Positions 55,602 through 63,902 of a stretch of DNA of 64,000 nucleotides are shown piece by piece; position 1 is the stretch's first letter; each line of letters starts with the position of its first letter. A program made the translations under genes and the position numbers. The DNA is taken from the NCBI RefSeq assembly GCF_027889715.1, contig NZ_JAPJZH010000005.1, positions 248,001 through 312,000 on the forward strand, in the 5' to 3' direction. The DNA is from Allohoeflea poritis. Lineage in GTDB: Bacteria > Pseudomonadota > Alphaproteobacteria > Rhizobiales > Rhizobiaceae. The notes beneath the pieces are model-generated. The model was not told where the DNA came from. It did no database searches and saw only the letters and a program-made list of their open reading frames with translations.

Positions 55602-56120
55602 TTACCGTGCCCGGCCGGCAAACGCGACGCGCAGGCAGCCGGCGGCCAGGGTCACGCTGGCAATCACGTTCCAGCCGGCGAAGGACAGGCCGAGCACGCG
55701 AAGCGCGGCCTCGTTGCAGGCCGGCGGTTTGATGGCGTTGAGATCGGCCAGCAGATTGCCGGCGTCCGTCGTCAGGCCGGCGGCGCCGGCGCAGTCGGCG
55801 GGACCCTCCCACCAGCTCCATTCGACGCCGGCGTGGTAGACGCCAAGCCCTGCGCCATAGAGCATCAGGCCGCCGCCGGCGACCAGCAGCGTGCGGGTGA
55901 TCAAGGGCGGTGCCTTCAACATTGCCGAGATGGCGGCGGCCAACATCACCGGAATGCCGACATAGTAAGGCGTGCGCTGCTCCAGGCACAGGGCGCAGGG
56001 GATATAGCCGCCGATGTGCTCGAAGCCCAATGCTGTGCCGACGACGGCGGCCATCGCCAATGCCAGGACAAATGCCTGCAGCGCCATGCCGGCACCCTGG
56101 TGTGCTGTCTGTTCCGTCAT
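55602..56120 (-). CDS. dsbB: Disulfide bond formation protein B
   Basis: A 172-residue membrane protein with four helices, which reoxidises DsbA using quinone. The first redox pair is Cys42/Cys45 in YIPCALCLEQR; the second pair is supplied by GPADCAG and PPACNEAA in the second periplasmic loop. The start is ATG 56120. It follows the DedA-like gene by 10 bp. Confidence 0.92.
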   Translation of the reverse strand: MTEQTAHQGAGMALQAFVLALAMAAVVGTALGFEHIGGYIPCALCLEQRTPYYVGIPVMLAAAISAMLKAPPLITRTLLVAGGGLMLYGAGLGVYHAGVEWSWWEGPADCAGAAGLTTDAGNLLADLNAIKPPACNEAALRVLGLSFAGWNVIASVTLAAGCLRVAFAGRAR

Positions 56121-56130
56121 CGCGATCCCA

Positions 56131-56712
56131 TCAGAAAACAAATCTCAGCGCATAAAATCCGCCGATCAGTAGCACCATGAATATGGCGAAAAGTATGCCG
56201 AGATATTTTTCGATGAAGACCCGGATCGGCTCGCCGAAGAGATAGAGCAGGTAGGCGACGAGGAAGAACCGGAAGCTTCTGCCGATTATGCTGACAACGA
56301 TGAAGGTGACCAGGTTGAGGCCGGTGGCGCCGGAGAAGATCGTCAGCACCTTGTAGGGAAACGGCGTGATCGCGGCGAAGAGAACGCCCCAGCCGCCATA
56401 GGTGTTGTACCATTCACTGATGCGCTCGAACGAGTCCTCCTTGCCGTAGAAGGCGAGAATCGGCTGGCCCACGGCCTCGAACAGGAAGGCGCCGATCGCA
56501 TATCCGAGCAGGGCGCCGGCGACGGAAGCGACGGTGCAGATCAGGGCGGTCATCCACCAGTTCCGCCGGTCCGCAATGACCATCGGAATCAGCAGCACAT
56601 CGGGCGGTATCGGAAAGAAGGAACTCTCGACGAAGGAGACACCGGCGAGACCAGCCCTGGCGTGGCGCGTCGCGGCAAGCGACATGGTCCAGTCGTAAAG
56701 GCGTCTGAGCAT
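56131..56712 (-). CDS. DedA/VTT-family membrane protein (YqaA-like)
   Basis: A 193-residue membrane protein. FVESSFFPIPPDVLLIPMV and FGPVITPFPYKVLTIFSGATGL-like core (AAITPFPYKVLTIFSG) are typical of the YqaA/DedA group, which is linked to lipid scrambling and envelope homeostasis. The start is ATG 56712. It is encoded with dsbB. Confidence 0.9.
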   Translation of the reverse strand: MLRRLYDWTMSLAATRHARAGLAGVSFVESSFFPIPPDVLLIPMVIADRRNWWMTALICTVASVAGALLGYAIGAFLFEAVGQPILAFYGKEDSFERISEWYNTYGGWGVLFAAITPFPYKVLTIFSGATGLNLVTFIVVSIIGRSFRFFLVAYLLYLFGEPIRVFIEKYLGILFAIFMVLLIGGFYALRFVF

Positions 56713-56869
56713 GGAATGGTCCCCGTTGGCGCGGTCGCTTTTAGGAAGAATCGGAAACGGCGTAAACCGGAATTCCGACAATTGCGCGTGAAAGCTAGCA
56801 AAAGCGGGTTGATCATGGGTTACCGGCGCGTCTTGGGCGCCGCTGGCAAGAAAGGTTGGAAAATCCCGG

Positions 56870-56897
56870 TTGACCCGGTGCCGTCGCACCGTATATT
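56870..56897 (+). promoter_or_regulatory. Promoter of tRNA-Leu
   Basis: TTGACC (56870-56875), 16-bp spacer, TATATT (56892-56897), followed by a 7-bp hairpin CTTGCGC-TAGG-GCGCAAG (56909-56926) directly before the tRNA. Confidence 0.7.
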
Positions 56898-56933
56898 CCG
56901 GCTGCGATCTTGCGCTAGGGCGCAAGGCTTCGT

Positions 56934-57020
56934 GCGGGTGTGGCGGAATTGGTAGACGCGCGGGATTCAAAATCCCGTATCTTAATCGATGTGTCGGTTC
57001 GAGCCCGACCACCCGTACCA
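56934..57020 (+). tRNA. tRNA-Leu (anticodon CAA)
   Basis: A cloverleaf with the long variable arm of class II tRNAs: acceptor GCGGGTG / CACCCGT, D-arm GGCGGAATTGGTAGACGC, anticodon arm CGGGATTCAAAATCCCG with anticodon CAA, T-arm CGGTTCGAGCCCG, discriminator A and an encoded CCA. Confidence 0.97.
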
Positions 57021-57038
57021 AAGAATTTTTCCTTTTGG

Positions 57039-57596
57039 CTACGGCTCTCCGTCGATGACCAGCCAGGCATCCTTGATCCGCTCGCCCGGACCACCGGGAA
57101 AATCTTTCAGCGACCCTTCCATAAAATCGATAAATGCGCGCATGCGCTGATGGCTGGTGTTCGGCCCGATATTATCGTGTGGCCCAACAATAGAACCGGT
57201 CAGGTTTATACAGCCGACGCTTGCCTTGAACCCGGATCCTTGGTGGATCAGGATTGCCGTACGCTTGTTGGTCTCGTGGACGTAAACACCTGGTCGAGGC
57301 CTCTTGTTCTTGAAGTAATTGAAGGTGTGGTACTTCGAACCGGGGAAGCCGTGCGTTCCGAGCGGGTACATACCTTCCTCAATGCGCAGGCCGCGATTCA
57401 CACCCGTCTTTCCGTTGTTTCCGGGCCCCCTCGGCTCGACGGTCGCACCGCGCATGTCGGGCGCATTGACCAGTGTGCCATCCAAATAGCATTCGTATCT
57501 GCCAACCGTGCGGTAACGAAAGCCGCTGTTGTTAGCCCGCCGTTCATTTCGCTCTCGAATTATATGAATTACAAATCCAGTTGTTGGAATAACCAT
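57039..57596 (-). CDS. DUF5675-like protein (possible peptidoglycan-active enzyme)
   Basis: A 185-residue protein. The core has RGLRIEEGMYPLGTHG, then GVYVHE and ILIHQGSGFKASVGCINLTG, the His...Ser-x-Gly-Cys arrangement seen in DUF5675 proteins and reminiscent of L,D-transpeptidase active sites (His followed by Ser-x-Gly-Cys). No signal peptide is visible. A strong ribosome site (GGGGGAG) precedes ATG 57596. It ends 19 bp from the tRNA-Leu 3' end. DUF5675 is common in phage and secretion-linked gene sets. Confidence 0.68.
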   Translation of the reverse strand: MVIPTTGFVIHIIRERNERRANNSGFRYRTVGRYECYLDGTLVNAPDMRGATVEPRGPGNNGKTGVNRGLRIEEGMYPLGTHGFPGSKYHTFNYFKNKRPRPGVYVHETNKRTAILIHQGSGFKASVGCINLTGSIVGPHDNIGPNTSHQRMRAFIDFMEGSLKDFPGGPGERIKDAWLVIDGEP

Positions 57597-57832
57597 TGGA
57601 CTCCCCCTAGCATTGGTAGAGAGCCTTATAGGAAACGCTTAATATAATTTCGGTGGCTTTTGCCACATACATTACTATTTTTGCTAGAAATAATAAATAT
57701 TATTATATTTATGTTTAATTATTTTTTATTACGGATTATTTATATCATAACTTATTTATAAGAACTGTTTTTCGCGTTTAAAGTGTAAATTGCTAGCGAG
57801 ATTCAAATTTGCAGTAAACAGGGAGGGGAGAC
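57597..57832. promoter_or_regulatory. Very AT-rich divergent intergenic region
   Basis: 236 bp between the DUF5675-like gene and the lipoprotein gene. It is by far the most AT-rich stretch of this side of the window (long runs such as AATAATAAATATTATTATA). It must hold both divergent promoters and looks like a target for xenogeneic silencing proteins. No gene. Confidence 0.6.
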
Positions 57833-58390
57833 ATGCTGCGCAGTTTGACCGTTTTTCTGGTCGTCGCGACATTGTCCGGTTGTCTGACCGTTCAATTCGG
57901 AGAGCCATATGACAAGGTCATCGACGACGAATTAAATTCCTTCCAGAAAAGTACTGCGGAATTTCTCAAGTCGATGCAGCAGAATTCCGGCAATGCTAAG
58001 TCCAGCTACGGATCCGACGAGTCGAAGAAATACTACGCGTCATCGTCGGCTTCTCTCTCCAACATGATGTTGAGGGCCAGCCTGCTGTCGGACAGGGAAT
58101 GCCCTTCGCAGAGGGTGGCAAAAATCGCGACGCCCGCTCTCACACCATCCGTCGAACGGCTGGACAGGGCGGAAGCGGGTTTGGGGATCAGTTCCTCCAA
58201 CAATGAAGGTACTTTTGCGGGAATGAACTGCTCCACCGTCGCGATCTGGTCTCTTCAGGAAACACACAAGAATCTCGAGGCAGATCATCGAGAATACGGT
58301 CGATTGAGTGCGGGCGTGGCTCAACTGAACGGATTAAGCATCGATCAGTCGGTGAGAGTCGCGCTTACAACGGTGCGCGCAAACAAATAG
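57833..58390 (+). CDS. Hypothetical lipoprotein
   Basis: A 185-residue predicted lipoprotein. The lipobox is LSGC with Cys17. The mature part is mostly helical (residues about 28-55 and 95-180), with SVERLDRAEAGLG and ETHKNLEADHREYGRL. A strong GGGAGGGGAG precedes the ATG. I do not recognise the family. It is followed 14 bp later by a small hydrophobic protein gene. Confidence 0.72.
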   Translation: MLRSLTVFLVVATLSGCLTVQFGEPYDKVIDDELNSFQKSTAEFLKSMQQNSGNAKSSYGSDESKKYYASSSASLSNMMLRASLLSDRECPSQRVAKIATPALTPSVERLDRAEAGLGISSSNNEGTFAGMNCSTVAIWSLQETHKNLEADHREYGRLSAGVAQLNGLSIDQSVRVALTTVRANK

Positions 58391-58404
58391 CGGGAGTGTG
58401 CAAA

Positions 58405-58728
58405 ATGAATCCCAACCAACTTGCCAGCCAAATGATTTCTGAAGCATCGCAGGTTGCGATCAACAGTTGGAACGCGATTAAAAGTACGGCGGTAACCGAA
58501 TTTCGTGGTTTGTCCCAAAGAATCGTGATGATCGCTCGGCTCTACGCGCAGGGTGAGATTTCCAAGGCGGGTGCCAGGCGTCATTTCAAGGCGGCCCGAT
58601 ATCATGTCATTGCTATTTTAGCCATGCTGACCGCTCTCGTTGAAGCGGCGGCGGCCAAGATCGTCAACGCTGCATTGAAGGTGATCGCGGATGCGGTAAA
58701 TGCCGCGATTGGCTTCAAATTGGTTTGA
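58405..58728 (+). CDS. Small helical hydrophobic protein, unknown
   Basis: A 107-residue protein. The first half is amphipathic (SQMISEASQVAINSWNAIK); the second half (residues about 65-100) is an alanine/valine/isoleucine-rich hydrophobic helix region. GGGAG lies 8 bp before ATG 58405. Co-transcribed with the lipoprotein. No family recognised. Confidence 0.65.
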   Translation: MNPNQLASQMISEASQVAINSWNAIKSTAVTEFRGLSQRIVMIARLYAQGEISKAGARRHFKAARYHVIAILAMLTALVEAAAAKIVNAALKVIADAVNAAIGFKLV

Positions 58729-58811
58729 AGCGGCTTCTCGCGATTCATGACGATTGATTGAAATGGGTCCAAGCGTCGGCTGTCGCACGCCATTCGAAAC
58801 CAAATGCAAAA

Positions 58812-58839
58812 CGCCCCGGACACCGAAGCGCCCGGGGCG
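58812..58839. terminator. GC-rich hairpin, possible terminator
   Basis: CGCCCCGG / CCGGGGCG stem with a 12-nt loop, 84 bp after the small hydrophobic protein gene. A run of four A precedes it, so a short T-run follows only on the minus strand; as a plus-strand terminator it would be imperfect. Confidence 0.5.
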
Positions 58840-59246
58840 GATCAGGACGCGGAGATTGGCCCGTGTCCCGGGGAGGACCTCCTCGTGGTCTCTAAATCGG
58901 TGACCGGCTCCGGAGCGCAGTCACATGCGGGCAAGTGGCTATATGAAAAATACTCATGTTCTGACGATTATCCGCATATGATTTATTTGCGTTTATTATA
59001 CATCCGACGCGGGGGATGGCTGTCAACTCACAAATTGCCCGTATGTTCCGGGGCTTTGCGGCGGCTGTTTTCTCTACTTTGAGAATCGGAGATTTCACCA
59101 AGTTGTGCCGAAGTGTTGCGACAAGTGAAACTGAAAAATCGGTCCGTTCATCTTCAAGGCGCGAGAACAGTCTCAGCATCGATGCCGGAATTGCGAAACC
59201 GTTTATATCGATCGGAATGAGGGCTTCTGTGGCACAATTGCAACGA

Positions 59247-59275
59247 TTGATTCGCGGCCGCATGCGGCCTATAAT
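59247..59275 (+). promoter_or_regulatory. Promoter with a palindromic operator in its spacer
   Basis: TTGATT (59247-59252), a 17-bp spacer, and a perfect TATAAT (59270-59275). The spacer holds the 14-bp perfect palindrome GGCCGCATGCGGCC (59256-59269), directly against the -10. The likely target is the acyl-CoA synthetase gene, with a 5' leader of about 260 nt. Confidence 0.55.
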
Positions 59276-59545
59276 TTCATCGTTGCTCCGCCACTCGGCA
59301 GGTTAGAGGACCGGCTTTTCGGCCATGAGCATCTTCGGATGAATTGACGTATCCTGCCCGGAACATCAAAGCACCGCGTATCGGATGACTTTCGGGCGGA
59401 GCAACCAAAATCAAGCGCCCGCCCTCGTCCCGACCTCAGCGCCACCCGGTCTTTTCATCGATTCCGCGAACGCCTATAACCCACGGCGAACACGATCCGG
59501 TTCACAAGGCGCCAGGCGCATGCGGGCCGCTTTGAGGAGACGGGC

Positions 59546-61183
59546 ATGCTTCCCTTGCGTGACACCTACGAGGAACTGGTCAGGGATTTCGCCTGGGAGA
59601 TTCCGGATCGCTTCAATATCGCGAAGGCGGTCTGCGACGATTGGGCGGAGCGCGAACCGGGCCGTGTCTGCCTGTTGCACTATCAACCCGATCGCGATCC
59701 CGATGAACTGACCTATGGCGCCCTGCGCGAGAAGGCGGATGCGCTTGCCAACGGTCTGCGATCGCTCGGTGTCGCCCGCGGTGACCGGGTCGCGCTCTTG
59801 CTGCCGCAGGGTTTCGAGGCGGCGATCGCCCATGTCGCCATCTACAAGCTCGGCGCCATCGCCGTGCCGCAGGCGTTGCTCTTCGGTGTCGATGCGCTTG
59901 CTTACCGCCTGAGCGCTTCGGGCGCGAAATGTGTCATCAGTAATGCCTCCGGCGTCGCCAAGATCGCGCAGATCGCGGGAGAGCTTGAGCAATTGTCCCA
60001 TGTGATCAGTGTGGACGAGGTGCCGGGAAGCATCGCTTTCAACCAGCTTGTCGACGATCATGCCGGCCGGTTCGAAACCGTCGATACCGGCGCTGACGAT
60101 CCGGCGCTGATGATCTTCACCTCGGGTACGACCGGCCCGCCCAAGGGCGCGTTGCATGCGCACCGGGTCTTGCTCGGACACCTGCCGGGCATCCAGTTTC
60201 CGCATGAGTTCCTGCCGCAGCAGGGCGACCTGTTCTGGACGCCGGCGGACTGGGCCTGGGCCGGCGGCTTGCTCAACGTCCTGCTGCCGGCCCTTTATTT
60301 CGGCGTGCCCGTGGTGTCTTCGGCGGCGCAGAAGTTCGATCCGGACACCGCCTTCCGCATCATGGAAAAGACCGGGGTGCGCAATGCCTTCATCCCGCCG
60401 ACGGCGTTGAAGATGCTGCGCACGGTCGATCGGCCGTCGGAACGCTATTCGCTCAAGCTGCGCACCATCGGCTCCGGCGGCGAGTCGCTCGGCAAGGAGA
60501 CCTATGCGTGGGCGAAGCGGGAGCTGGGGATCACCATCAACGAGTTTTACGGGCAGACGGAATGCAATCTGGTGCTCTCATCGTGCGGTCAAATCGGTGT
60601 CACAAGGGCGGGTGCCATCGGACTTGCCGTGCCCGGCCACACGGTGGCCGTCATCGATGCCGAAGGCCGGGAAGTCGCGCCCGGCACGCCGGGGCAGATC
60701 GCGGTGCGCAGTCCCGATCCCGTGATGTTCCTGCGGTACTGGAACAACGATGCCGCGACGCGGGCGAAATTCATCGGCGAGTGGATGGTGACCGGCGATC
60801 AGGGCATCCGCCATCCGGACGGCTATATCGAGTTTTTTGGGCGCGATGACGACGTCATCACCTCGGCCGGCTACCGCATCGGGCCGGGTGAAATCGAGGA
60901 CTGCCTGACCGCCCATCCGGCTGTCGCGCTGGCCGCGGCCGTCGGCAAGCCCGACCCTTTGCGGACGGAGATCGTCAAGGCCTACATCGTCCTGAAGAAG
61001 CACTACCGGTCAAGCCACGCCCTGGCCGGTGAAATACAGGACTGGGTCAAGGTGCGGCTGTCGGCGCATGAATATCCGCGGGAAGTCGAATTCGTCGATA
61101 CCATGCCGTTGACGACGACAGGCAAGGTTATCCGCCGGGAGTTGCGCGATCGGGCGGTGCGCGAAGCGCGCGGCTACGGCTGA
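59546..61183 (+). CDS. Acyl-CoA synthetase (AMP-binding, medium-chain type)
   Basis: A 545-residue adenylate-forming enzyme that activates a carboxylic acid to its CoA ester via an acyl-AMP. The P-loop motif FTSGTTGPPKGALHAH lies at about residues 191-206, the A5 motif is NEFYGQTE, A7 is WMVTGDQGIRHPDGYIEFFGRDDDVITSAGYRIGP and the C-terminal lysine is in TTTGKVIRREL. It resembles medium-chain ACSM-type synthetases. Single gene with a long leader. Confidence 0.92.
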   Translation: MLPLRDTYEELVRDFAWEIPDRFNIAKAVCDDWAEREPGRVCLLHYQPDRDPDELTYGALREKADALANGLRSLGVARGDRVALLLPQGFEAAIAHVAIYKLGAIAVPQALLFGVDALAYRLSASGAKCVISNASGVAKIAQIAGELEQLSHVISVDEVPGSIAFNQLVDDHAGRFETVDTGADDPALMIFTSGTTGPPKGALHAHRVLLGHLPGIQFPHEFLPQQGDLFWTPADWAWAGGLLNVLLPALYFGVPVVSSAAQKFDPDTAFRIMEKTGVRNAFIPPTALKMLRTVDRPSERYSLKLRTIGSGGESLGKETYAWAKRELGITINEFYGQTECNLVLSSCGQIGVTRAGAIGLAVPGHTVAVIDAEGREVAPGTPGQIAVRSPDPVMFLRYWNNDAATRAKFIGEWMVTGDQGIRHPDGYIEFFGRDDDVITSAGYRIGPGEIEDCLTAHPAVALAAAVGKPDPLRTEIVKAYIVLKKHYRSSHALAGEIQDWVKVRLSAHEYPREVEFVDTMPLTTTGKVIRRELRDRAVREARGYG

Positions 61184-61186
61184 TTG

Positions 61187-62464
61187 CTATCGCCCCCTGG
61201 TCAGACCGCGCAGGCGGTTACGGACCTTGCGGGCCATGTTCCTGGTCTCATTGTAGAGATGCAACTGCGTCTCCACCTGGCGCACGTCCCGGTCGCGCGT
61301 CGGATCGGTGCCGACAATGAGGGTGCCCATCCTGCAGCGTTCGCGCCACAACCGGCTCATAACCGGATGGTCCGGTGCTGCGCAGGAGTCGGTGATCGCA
61401 ATATTGGGATCTTCCAGGTGAATCGCCGTCAGATTGTCCATCAGCAACTGACCGGGCGAAAAGGCGCTGAATCCCTCATTATAGGCGGTCTTCCACGTAT
61501 AGGCGGTACCGCTCATCACGAAGACGACCATTGAGGCGATCGCCTCTCCGTCGAGATTGAGCGTGTGGATGCGCACATTGTCCGTTTCGGCAAGATCGGT
61601 GATGGCTTCGCGCGCAAAGGCGGCCCGGTAGCGGTCGACCACCATCGCCGTCTTGCGGCGTCCCTTCCATCCGTCGGCCTCGAGCGCGAGGAACTCCTCC
61701 ATTCTTTCGCGTACGTCGCGCGGCTGGCGCGCGACATCGTAAGCGAGCGCACCGCGTTCGCTCAGTAGCCGCCGCTGGCGGCGCCGTTCGCGCAGATGCT
61801 TGGCCGAGAGCGACCGGTTGAGATAGGCGGGGCCGTCAAGATCGCTGTGCAGCATGGGCCGCTCGGAAACATCCGTTTCGGCGATCGGCAGGCCTCGGCT
61901 GACGGCGACGGCCCTCAGCAACTGAACGAAGGGGCCGTCCAGCCGCGCGCTGGGGATCACCAGAACCGAGGGCAGGCCAAGTGCGCCACCGGCCAGGGTC
62001 TCAAGCAGGTCGTCGAGCGTTTCCGCTGCGCCCTCCTGATCCAGCAGGGGCGTTCCCAGCGGGCCGTAGTCATTGGCCCAGGACCGGATGATCGGGGCGC
62101 CGATGGAAAAACCGGGCCGTTCAACGGAAAACGGCATGAGGAAACGCAGGCGGCTGCGGCGCTCGTCCTCGTCGCGCATGATCATCAGCCGGATCTGCCG
62201 GTCCTCCAGCCGCGGCATGGCGGGCGCCATGAAGCGCGCCGAAAAGAAGACGTTCGGTTCGATGGCACGGTGGGTCAGATAATCCAGCTCGCGGCGAAGA
62301 TCATAGCCGGCGCGCGCGGGATAGACGCACAGGTGCCGCGATGGGCGGCCGGTTTCCACCGCGGTTTCGGCAGCCGGGCGCTCGATGTCGATGCCGGCGA
62401 TCCTGGTGACTGCCGTCCCGCCCGCGCCGCCGGGTTCGTCCTGCAAGAACGGATTAGAGGACAT
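61187..62464 (-). CDS. GNAT-fold acyltransferase (CelD/BcsL or FemAB-like)
   Basis: A 425-residue protein of the COG5653 type. The double-GNAT fold shows RRQRRLLSERGALAYDV, FLALEADGWKGRRKTAM and VFVMSGTAYTWKTAYNEGFSAFSPGQLLM, typical of the BioF2-like/CelD acetyltransferase domain used in exopolysaccharide or cellulose modification. It overlaps the flippase gene by 11 bp, so it probably modifies the glycan exported there. Acyl donor and target are not known. Confidence 0.82.
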   Translation of the reverse strand: MSSNPFLQDEPGGAGGTAVTRIAGIDIERPAAETAVETGRPSRHLCVYPARAGYDLRRELDYLTHRAIEPNVFFSARFMAPAMPRLEDRQIRLMIMRDEDERRSRLRFLMPFSVERPGFSIGAPIIRSWANDYGPLGTPLLDQEGAAETLDDLLETLAGGALGLPSVLVIPSARLDGPFVQLLRAVAVSRGLPIAETDVSERPMLHSDLDGPAYLNRSLSAKHLRERRRQRRLLSERGALAYDVARQPRDVRERMEEFLALEADGWKGRRKTAMVVDRYRAAFAREAITDLAETDNVRIHTLNLDGEAIASMVVFVMSGTAYTWKTAYNEGFSAFSPGQLLMDNLTAIHLEDPNIAITDSCAAPDHPVMSRLWRERCRMGTLIVGTDPTRDRDVRQVETQLHLYNETRNMARKVRNRLRGLTRGR

Positions 62465-63902
62465 TCGGGCCCGCCTTCCTGCCGGTCGCGGCGCCGGGCC
62501 TGCTCAACACGGACATATTGATGTCGAGGCGTGTGCGTATGATGGCGTATAAAAGCGCCGCCTCGGCGAACATGGCCATCATCGTCGCGGTTGCCGCGCC
62601 GTTAATGCCGAAAATCGGGATCAACAGGATATTGCCGGCAAGGTTGACGACGAGAACCGCGAGATAGATGAGCGCGCAAACCTTCTGCTGCCCCGCCATC
62701 GTCAACAGCGTCTCGCCGGGGCCGATCAGCGCCTTGGCCGCAACACCCGCGAACAGGATGAACATGACAGGATATCCGGCCTGGAAGTCCGGTCCGAACA
62801 GGGAAAGCAGGAACGGTCCAAGCACCAGGACGATGCCGCCGATAGCGATTGTCGGCCAGAATGTCCAGTAGGCCGCGGTTGCTGCAATCCGTGCCAGCTC
62901 GCCGGTGTTGTCGTCGGCAACCAGTGCTGAAAAGCGCGGGGCCATACCTGCCTTCACCGCGAAGAAGACGAAGTGGACCAGGGCCATTATCTTCGCGGCC
63001 GCGTAGTAGGTTGCGACCTGATCGGGCGGCAGGAACATCCCCACCATCACCACATCGGCGTTGGTAAGGAGATAGTAGAAACCTTCGATCAGGAATATCG
63101 GCAGGGCAATGCGGATCCAGTAACCGAGTTCGATTTCCTTCGGCCCGGCCTCGAAACGCCTGCGCAGGCGCCATCCAAGAATGGTCAACTGGGTAAGGGT
63201 CGTGAGGTAGGTGGCGATGAGCGCGGCAATCAGTGCCGTACGGGCGTCGGCCGCGTAGCCGAGATAAACCGCGACGAACATAACGACCGGTATCAGAAAC
63301 GGGCGGGCGAGGTAGGTCGGTGTGAGCGCTTGGACGATCCAGCTGTTGGCGCGGGCGGTGCCATCCATGATGTCGCCCAACGCGATCATCGGAAGGATGA
63401 ACGCGCCGATCACCAGCGGGACGAGATAGTAGGACGGCATCGCATCGGCAAAACCGTAGACAAAGGCCACTCCGAGCGCTGCCACGATGGTGGCGCTTGC
63501 GAGGGAGAACAGCCGTGCCGTCACGGTAATCCCGCGGATCTTGGCAATTTCGCCTTGTGCACGGTATTGCGGCACGAACCGTATGAGTGCCGTGTGGAAC
63601 CCGAAACAGGCAAGGTTGCCGACGATGATCGCCATTACCCAGACGAACACGAAGATTCCGTATTCGAACTGACCCATCAGGCGCGCAAGAAAAATCTGCG
63701 CCAGAAAGGCTATTCCGGCACTGACAATGCGGATGAAGAAGGCGATCAGCGACATACGGCGGGTTTCACCGTGTTCGTCCTGCCCTTTCATCAGACCGAA
63801 AAACCGGTCCAGAAATCCTGTGGCCTTGTGGGGCACACCCGATTCCGGCGCAAGCGGCTTTTCAGCCGCATTTTCAACCGTAATACGCACGGTATTGACC
63901 AT
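62454..63902 (-). CDS. Polysaccharide/oligosaccharide flippase (Wzx/MOP family)
   Basis: A 482-residue membrane protein with about twelve to fourteen helices of the MOP superfamily. The first helices (ISVSAGIAFLAQIFLARLMG-like: SLIAFFIRIVSAGIAFLAQ) and PLVIGAFILPMIALGDIMDG are typical. It is predicted to flip lipid-linked glycans across the inner membrane. ATG 63902 is chosen; GTG 63935 is an in-frame alternative adding 11 residues. Gene follows no visible upstream partner before the window ends. Confidence 0.85.
   Translation of the reverse strand: MVNTVRITVENAAEKPLAPESGVPHKATGFLDRFFGLMKGQDEHGETRRMSLIAFFIRIVSAGIAFLAQIFLARLMGQFEYGIFVFVWVMAIIVGNLACFGFHTALIRFVPQYRAQGEIAKIRGITVTARLFSLASATIVAALGVAFVYGFADAMPSYYLVPLVIGAFILPMIALGDIMDGTARANSWIVQALTPTYLARPFLIPVVMFVAVYLGYAADARTALIAALIATYLTTLTQLTILGWRLRRRFEAGPKEIELGYWIRIALPIFLIEGFYYLLTNADVVMVGMFLPPDQVATYYAAAKIMALVHFVFFAVKAGMAPRFSALVADDNTGELARIAATAAYWTFWPTIAIGGIVLVLGPFLLSLFGPDFQAGYPVMFILFAGVAAKALIGPGETLLTMAGQQKVCALIYLAVLVVNLAGNILLIPIFGINGAATATMMAMFAEAALLYAIIRTRLDINMSVLSRPGAATGRKAGPNVL

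Larger units (their letters stand above)
58729..59545. other. Long non-coding stretch between the lipoprotein operon and the acyl-CoA synthetase
   Basis: 817 bp with no convincing gene: the open frames here (for example 59016-59306 plus, 58892-59263 minus) have no good ribosome site and no recognisable protein character. It contains a GC hairpin at 58812-58839 and a good promoter at 59247-59275. Confidence 0.6.

Noticed and set aside
58892-59306. Open frames on both strands in the 817-bp gap
   Set aside because: No ribosome sites and no protein-like composition; a promoter lies across the plus-strand frame.
57021-59545. Genomic island integrated at tRNA-Leu
   Set aside because: Composition and gene content hint at transfer, but no integrase and no direct repeat of the tRNA 3' end was found, so it is reported only as a gene trio.
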